64,000 nt of DNA from Rhizopus arrhizus (lineage: Eukaryota > Mucoromycota > Mucoromycetes > Mucorales > Rhizopodaceae). The DNA lies in contig JAKZZE010000011.1 in the NCBI GenBank assembly GCA_024220505.1, positions 434,001-498,000 of the forward strand, given 5' to 3'. The position numbers and the translations under genes are program-made. The notes below the pieces were generated by a model. It was not told where the DNA came from. It searched no databases and was given only the letters and a program-made list of their open reading frames with translations. Shown one piece after another: positions 57,245 to 64,000 of the stretch. Position 1 is the stretch's first letter; the number at the start of each line of letters is the position of its first letter.

Positions 57245-58664
57245 TAAATAACAATAGAATATCATAAAAAGTTATTATGTCTTAAAACGGAAATGACTGT
57301 ATGCCTTTTTTTTTGTATGCGTGTGGGTTCCATGCTTATTAAAAGCTGTTGGTCGCTACCGTACTTTGCCTTCTCTCTTTCTGTTGGCAAGGCGCTTTGC
57401 TGTCAACCTGTGAGCAATTAAAAAAAACACACTCTATTTGTATATATAATCTCATTACTTGTCTGTATAGCCCTATCAAGCCTGTCACTTATTCTATTAT
57501 CCTCATCTGTAGGCAATGTAAGCTCAAGCTTTCTTTGCAATCCCTCCAACTGCTAATCTGAGATACATTGAAGAAAAGCTTTCTACCATAGTTTTAACGT
57601 TGGATAAGGTGACTGTGAAGAATATTTTTCTTGGGTTTGATTTGAAATGATCATAGATGCTGCTTTCTAAGTATTAGATTCAATTTCATTACATTTCCAG
57701 CTTACTATGGAAGAACAGAACTTCAGATTCCTCTATTTATAGTAAAATCTATAAGAATATGTAATGTATTCACTTACCATGCTGAGATTGAAATAGACAC
57801 CATTTAGAAACCTCGTTCTTTTGATATAGTAGCCCATATCTTATTAGAAACTATACATTTTTTAGTCGAAATTTGTAGATAGCATGTTTTAAGAAAACAG
57901 ATTTGTAATAACTTTTTCTTTCCTTGCATTCTAACTTAAAGTTACATGTAGCGGCATAATCTGAAAGAGAGCAGCGAGAGGGGAAAAGTGAGACTGTTCA
58001 AAGGGTGTATTTCGGATTTCTTTCCCGAAAGTAATTTACGCTTACATACAATATGTAACTTTGTATATATTCTTACATTTTAAAAAAAGTTTTCCTTGGA
58101 AAACAGGACTATACTTTGAGTAACTTAATAAACATCTGGTGTCACATTCAAATTGAATTTATGCCCAGGATTAGATATAACAGATACTACCAAGAAGCAT
58201 ATCAGTGACGCTTTCGAGACACATAGAAAAAAACTTCTTTACTTGATCTCTCATGCAACTTAACAGATAACACTCTTCCTTTATAATGATTTGTTCTTTG
58301 TATTTCACTATTTAGCTTCCACATTTCTGTTTAAACTCATTCATATTAATGCGAATGTATGAAGAAAGCTTAATGGGTTTTTACCAGAAAAAGATGTAGT
58401 ACATGAACATCGCGATCAGAACATGTCACTTGTTTGATCTCTTTCTTTTCATTAAATAAGCAAACATATATATCTGTATACATGTGTTCTTCATAATAAA
58501 ATTAAACAAAAAGATATCCTTTTTTGCAAGCAACAGGAAGAAGAAGACGGATAATTGACTTCAACAAAATGCAACAAAGACTATTTTTCTGTGTAATTAA
58601 CTTGTAACATGAAAATAAAAAGAATCTCAAATTTTATTTTTCTTATTCTTTTTCTATCTCAATC
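57245..58664. other. 1.4 kb intergenic
   Basis: No gene recognised. The 70-codon frame at 57349-57561 lacks coding character. The segment directly before 58665 is T/C-rich and is probably the P450 leader. Confidence 0.5.
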
Positions 58665-60496
58665 ATGGATATTCAAGCACTTATTCAAAAATTAGACAAG
58701 AAGCAAACTACTCTCTTGAGCACTGCCATTTTGACTGTAGCTACTACATGGCTTATCAGAAGAGCAATCAAGAAATCTAAAGAATTCAAGACACTTGGAG
58801 CAAAAGAGATCCCTACTCCTAAAGGAGAATACTTTTATCTTGGTAAATCAGAGCATATTTCTATAGTAAAGTTACTTATTCGCTTTGTGAAGGGCATTTG
58901 CCATTACTTGGAAAATATCCTAGTCTTAAAGTGACTGAATGGCATAGAGAATTAGGCCCTATCTTTCGAATTAAAGCGGGTGTTCAAAATTGGGTCTTTA
59001 TTGGGGATCCAGAAGCAGCTCATGAGATTTTTGTGAGTAAAGGATCTATAAGTTCTGGCCGACCTTATCTTACTTATGGCAACGGCATTCACGGTGAAGG
59101 TCATAGGTAATCATAATAATAATAAATAGAGAAGAGACTAAAGTGTGTGTATGTATAGGGGTATTGCATTTATAGATAATGATAAATCATGGAAAAATGC
59201 AAGAACTGCGTCTTTAAACATGCTTTCACCCAAGTCAATCGATAGTTTACATGAAGCAATTGAAAGAGAGACTGAATACGGAGTTAACCTATTGATCACT
59301 GAGTCTCAAAAGCAAGGCAGTATCAATCCTGTCGACTATACTTGTCTAACATCCATCAATTTTGTCCTTTCTACTGTCTTTGGTATCAAAGGTATCCAAC
59401 ACATTGAGGATCCACTCTACAAGGAAATCGTTCATACAATGGATAAACATGTTGCCAACATTAGTGCTGTAGGCGACATCAGCGCTTATTTGCCCATCTT
59501 GTCCTTTTTGGATGTGATTTTTAGAAAGGAAAGAAACTTGAAAAACTTTGTTGAAAAGGAGCTTCGACCTCTCTATCGTCGTTTGATAAAGATGGCTCGT
59601 GAAAGTGATCAACCAAATCTGGTGAAAAAGCTAGATGAAATCAAAGATTCTTTAGAAATTGATGAGGAAAACATTGTGATTCTTGGAAGTATGAAGAAAA
59701 AAAAGAAAAAGTAAAAGAGATAACTTTTATTTATTTTTTTACACTAGTTGAAATGATGGTTGGTGGTGTTGATACCATTTCAAATGCTTTGGCATTTGTT
59801 TTGGCTGTCCTTTGTCATTATCCCGAATGGCAAAAGAAAATGTCAGAAGAAATAGATGCATTTGTTGAAAAATATGGTCGATTACCTTATTACACTGAAC
59901 GTGAAGAACTCCCAGTAGTAGTAGCAGTTTTAAAGGAAACTATAAGATATCGTTCATCTGCTTATTTGGGTATTCCTCACAAAGCTACAGAAGATAGTAA
60001 GTTAAAGATCATCAATTTTTTCCTTACAAACTTTTTTTTCTTGTAGTTGTTTACAAAGATTATATGATTCCTAAGGGTACAGTATTAATTAGTAACAACC
60101 ATACAACCAACAATGATCCCAACTTCTTCCCTGAGCCTGAAAAATTTAAGCCTGAGCGTTATTTGGGTGATGTAAGATCAATCTACGCTTCAAGTAATGG
60201 TGCCATACAAAGCAGAGAAAATTTTTCGTTTGGTTGGGGTAGACGTATCTGTCCTGGTATTTATATGGTAAATCAAAGCATACTTTTTAATGTTTACTTG
60301 CGTTGATACATATATTTAGGCTGAAAATGAAATGTTCAACTGGTTGTGTCGATTACTACGTAAATGTACAATTGAACCCATTATTTCATCTACAGGAGAA
60401 AAGATATATCCTGAACTGGATGATTATATCGATCTTGGAGCTATTGTCACGCCTGTTCCTTACAAGGTTCATTTGGCAGAAAGAACTAATGTGTAA
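58665..60496 (+). CDS. Cytochrome P450 monooxygenase
   Basis: Six exons: 58665-58842, 58893-59106, 59159-59688, 59748-59996, 60047-60267 and 60320-60496, 522 aa. An N-terminal membrane anchor (TTLLSTAILTVATTWLIRRA) puts it on the ER. P450 landmarks: WHRELGPIFRIKAG, W-K-NAR C-helix (SWKNARTASLNMLS), I-helix MMVGGVDTISNALAF, ExxR in VVVAVLKETIRYRS, PERF-type FFPEPEKFKPERYLGD and heme loop FSFGWGRRICPGIYMAENEM with the axial Cys. It needs a cytochrome P450 reductase partner; substrate unknown. No biosynthetic neighbours suggest a cluster. Confidence 0.95.
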
Positions 60497-61892
60497 TTGT
60501 TATATATTATTTATAGTAAAATTATCTCTTTTTTTTAAAAATTCTAGTAAAAGAAACCACAAGCTGTATATTACCTTTTAAGCAATTACCTAAGAACATG
60601 TTGATGTACTACTAACTAACTTGGAAGTTCATCAATGCCAGCGAACGCATTCTCATAAAAAATGTGACAATCACATATATACCTGTGATATTTGTGGCAT
60701 ATACCATCTAAAAGACAGTCTAAGATATACATTATGATAAGTAAACTGGAGCTGTACCGGAAAATCCTCAGGTATAAAGTCATTTTTAGTGCTTTTTTGA
60801 GTATTTCAATTTCCGTCAAAGATGTTGTGCTTGTCTCTCTCGTTTTTAGCAATACAATGCTAAGAATGCACATAAATTACTATGCTTAGTATATCTTCAT
60901 TCTGATATAGTTTCATGGCTAACGCAATTAACATGAATAAGTAATGGTAGTTAAAAGCTGAAAAAAGTTTTGTACACCAGTTTTGTCCGCTACAGTAGCT
61001 GCAATAACAAGGACAAGCCCAAAGTTTATTCGAGACTAATCAAATTCAATCAAATTAATGCTTGCAAAGTCAATGTACTTTCAACCTAGTACAATATCTC
61101 CAAAGTAAAATAGAAGAAGAAATAACTAATTTTTCAGTATCTAGTCTATACTCTAATTAAGCGCAAACTATTTGTGCATAGAATCATAATGTTGGTTTCA
61201 CTCCGTCTCCTAATGTGATAGAGTTTTCAGCTTGAGAAAAATTGAATAGGTAATTGCTGTACTTAAAGAGTCTTGATTTGTTGGTTTGTAATAGAACATT
61301 TCAAATGTATTTGAGTTGAGACTCCAATCGTCATGCTCCTCTACTGCTTGAATAGAGTGTCCTTTTTATACTGCCTTTGTACTTGAAGCAGTACTGACCA
61401 ATACAAGTTAGCGTATCAGATTATATATGGAGCTAAACTTCATCATTGTGTATTATAAGTATCTTAAAAAAGGCTATTTAAACTTTTCTGCCTTAGTTAT
61501 TTAAAATTCTCTTTCCCCCAAGGACTATTTGGAAATTACATTATGATCAAGCATAAAAGCAACTGCATCTGTTAATCTTCAAATTTCGAAAATAATGCAT
61601 GAATTTTTCACGTAAAAAAACAGGCTGTGCTGTGAAGTCTTTCTATGGTTTTATAAATAACACATTGTTGTTAGATGCTTTGATAATAAAAGCATTTAAA
61701 ATGCATAGCAACAGCATATAAAGAACAAATCTTGATTAACCTGTTTTTGATGACTAAATAATCTATTTTAAGGGAAAACCTTTTTATTTGTTTCATAAAG
61801 GAGATAAATATGAATATTTACAAAGACAAATAAATGAGGGAATCGTTATTTTGAGGTAATTTATTATTATATGAGGTATTTTCTTTTTCTTA
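60497..61892. other. 1.4 kb intergenic
   Basis: AT-rich. Short frames on both strands at 60.6-60.9 kb are not convincing. No RNA gene recognised. Confidence 0.5.
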
Positions 61893-63396
61893 CTACAAAA
61901 CAAGGCTTTCGATAGCTTCGGTCAAGGAATGCTCAAGATAAACAGGTTCTCCTGTTTTAGATAGAGAGCCTTGAATAGAGATACATTGGATACCTAAGCT
62001 TTTAATAGCATCCACGTCTACCGGAATGGTTGTATTGTCTAAATATATAACATGCGTGATGAATGCTGAAATTGGGCTAGGATAAAACAAATGATCTGGA
62101 AATGGCGGATAAGATGAAGGTGGTGTGTGTATGTTTATATGTCTACTAGACGTATAATAGCCGTCAGACTGACAATTGTCATAAAATATTCGACGAGCAT
62201 CAATATGCTGGCTCTCATTCAATGCTTCTGTAATAGTATGAATGAAATCGAGAGCTGTATAGCCATGTGTTTCACGATCTTGACTTCCATTCAATAACAA
62301 TATCTTGTGCTTTAGACTTTGTGAGTATGCAATCGCGTTCCCGACATTCCTCAAGATAAGACAAGGGACGAGTGATGTATAAAGGGACCCAATTGAATAA
62401 ATAAGTGTTTGTTTGGTGGATAGCAGACTAATCACCTTTGGATTAGGCACTGGGTAGATCTCTTGTCCATAGTCGTTTACATAATATATTCTTCTGATAG
62501 GTGAATCAAGTTTTTCTTTTACATGCTTTGAGAAAAAGAGATTGGTACTCTCTTCTGAGTGTAGTGACGATGTATCGTCGTACTCGTTAAATGAAGTAGA
62601 TCGATCATTTGGGTTTATACTTTTTGATATACATCGAGTACCATCAGCAGAAGTAGGTGTTGAAGGGTGAGATATTTCGCATTGACCAGTTAATGTTGAA
62701 CCATTCAGTAGGGTAGCAGCAATAGTCACTGTTTGATCTGTATTTACCACTGGTGTTACTAGGCCAGGTACACCGATAATGGAAGCAAATAAAAACAGGG
62801 CAGCCTCCAGTGAACCAGTAAATATTCGAGCTCCAGTGAGTAAAAAGTTCCCTATACTTCCATTGCAAAAATTGAATCGTTTATGTGCTCTTTTTAATAT
62901 TTCTACATTAAATAATGTCAGAAAACTATGGATGGCTTCTTTTTTTTCAATTGAGATATGAAACCAAAGTCTAGGTGGATGCATAAATAAATGTATTTTT
63001 TTATGCTAATGTACTCTGTTTTTTTACTTGTGTCTTCCTTCTAATATAAGAGACCATTCATCACGAGCCTGCTGATGAACAGGCAGTCGGTAACTTAGTA
63101 AATTTTTAATGGCCACCGCCTCTTGATCTTCATGGTTGAACAAGTCCATTAGTTTTAAAAGCCTTGATCTCAAGTCCCCAACACTTGGACCATGTAATAC
63201 TCTTAACAGTTCGCTCTAGAGTAAACAAACATGTTGGATTCTTTTCACATTTTTTATTTTTTATACATACAGTTGATCCGCCATTATCACTAACACCAAG
63301 CACATAGCTGACTTGATGGTTCGATACTTTGTGAAATGCATTTAATATATGGTTGCAAGCAGATCCACCAGAGAATACAACAAAACTTGATGACAT
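61893..63396 (-). CDS. CofD/YvcK-like (UPF0052 family) protein
   Basis: Three exons: 63396-63271, 63215-63028 and 62970-61893, 463 aa. It begins with a nucleotide-binding glycine loop (SFVVFSGGSACNHILNAF) and the family signature VSDNGGSTSELLRVLHG, then VGDLRSRLLKLM. Further blocks are LILEGRHKLWFHIS, FNFCNGSIGNFLLTGARIF, YSIGSLYTSLVPCLILRNVG and KILLLNGSQDRETHGYTA. Bacterial relatives are YvcK (cell-wall and carbon-metabolism control, binds UDP-sugars) and CofD (2-phospholactate transferase in F420 synthesis). The function of fungal members is not known to me, and no F420 pathway gene is present here. Residues about 220-275 are a poorly conserved Ser/Thr/Asp-rich insertion. Confidence 0.88.
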
Positions 63397-64000
63397 TATT
63401 AAAATAGAGAAAGTAAAGGAGAAATAAAGGAGTAAAGATGATTTTCGAACAGGGATATTTAACTCAAAGTTGATAACAAGAATAAAAATAGGCCAGTCAT
63501 TATTTTCTTGAGGTATTTTTTGAAGTAAACTCTTCGAAAATATACACCAAAAATAATCCGATTGCTATTGTTATTATTAAAATAAACAGTTTGCGTGAAT
63601 CTAAAACAGAAAGCCCACTTTTTATAAGCAGCTTTTTTTTGTCTAATGAGGCAAGCGCATAAACATTACACAAAAGGCGTGAAATAAATTTTTAGCTCAA
63701 AATATGTTTCAATGATGATCATCACAAGTATTACACAATGTTAGTTTTAATTAAATGTTTGTCACTGCAATAAAATTTGTTAATGAACAATGCACATATA
63801 AAAAATAAAGTACAGAAGAACGTAGATCAATACTTTGTATGAAACTCGATAGACCTTTTTCTTTTCCTTTCTTTTCCTTTTTCTCTTTTCTATTTTCCTT
63901 TTTCTTTTTTGTGTGTAAATTTCTTTTAAAAATTTGCACAAAAGAAAAAAAAAAAAAGCATTGTATGCTAATCGAACGGGTAAAAAAAAGATGAATTATT
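63397..64000. other. Upstream region at window end
   Basis: CofD-like gene promoter side and pyrimidine-rich low-complexity sequence near 63855-63920. The 62-codon frame at 63751-63939 is encoded by that low-complexity tract and is not called. Confidence 0.5.

Noticed and set aside
58665..63396. Secondary metabolite cluster around the P450
   Set aside because: Neighbours are a CofD-like protein and AHA1; no backbone enzyme or pathway regulator is present.
1..64000. tRNA, rRNA or CRISPR features
   Set aside because: No cloverleaf with a GGTTCGA arm, no rRNA core sequence and no regularly spaced repeat array was found by eye; a covariance-model scan would be decisive.

Overview
This is a 64 kb piece of an AT-rich fungal nuclear genome. 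Its genes are split by many short introns (mostly 50-60 bp, GT-AG, often with a CTAAC-like branch site), and it has long A/T homopolymers and scattered non-LTR retrotransposon debris. Compact genes, short introns and the protein set (Isc1, Sec31, Tag1-like, Kar9/GAS2-like, Lst7, CofD-like) suggest an early-diverging filamentous fungus, most likely Mucoromycota (Mucorales). No species is claimed. Exon coordinates below were built by hand from splice motifs; exon lengths were checked to keep the reading frame.

Layout. 1-2.3 kb: 3'-truncated neutral sphingomyelinase (ISC1) and an alpha-arrestin, both minus. 2.4-6.7 kb: decayed repeats, including two different LINE fragments. 7-9.2 kb: a small orphan protein (+) and a class I O-methyltransferase (-). 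9.2-11.3 kb: gene-poor, with a 75-nt poly-T run. 11.4-14.9 kb: divergent pair of an unknown protein (-) and a DUF3712/Tag1-like vacuolar membrane protein (+). 15.5-19.4 kb: SEC31 (-). 21.2-21.7 kb: ribosomal protein S26 (-). 23.3-23.7 kb: a small basic orphan (-). 24.9-30.6 kb: a near-identical inverted repeat enclosing decayed LINE sequence. 31.7-37.5 kb: a Kar9/GAS2-like microtubule protein and pyruvate carboxylase (both +). 38.3-40 kb: UDP-glycosyltransferase (-). 40.8-45.1 kb: an almost full-length but dead LINE with a 12-bp target-site duplication. 46.3-50 kb: SEN54 (+), MATE transporter (-), polyQ orphan (-). 50.5-57.2 kb: a dense block of methyltransferase, eIF2B-alpha and elongin C (+), CREG-like and LST7 (-), AHA1 (+). 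58.7-60.5 kb: cytochrome P450 (+). 61.9-63.4 kb: CofD/YvcK-like protein (-).

The genes are a mixed housekeeping set (protein export, translation, tRNA splicing, chaperone control, anaplerosis, lipid and nutrient signalling), not one pathway. I found no gene cluster that reads as a new biological system. The most interesting material is structural: the long inverted repeat whose arms are nearly identical outside and diverged inside, the nested LINE insertion, a 12-bp tail-to-tail overlap of two coding regions, and domain-trimmed SEC31 and LST7.
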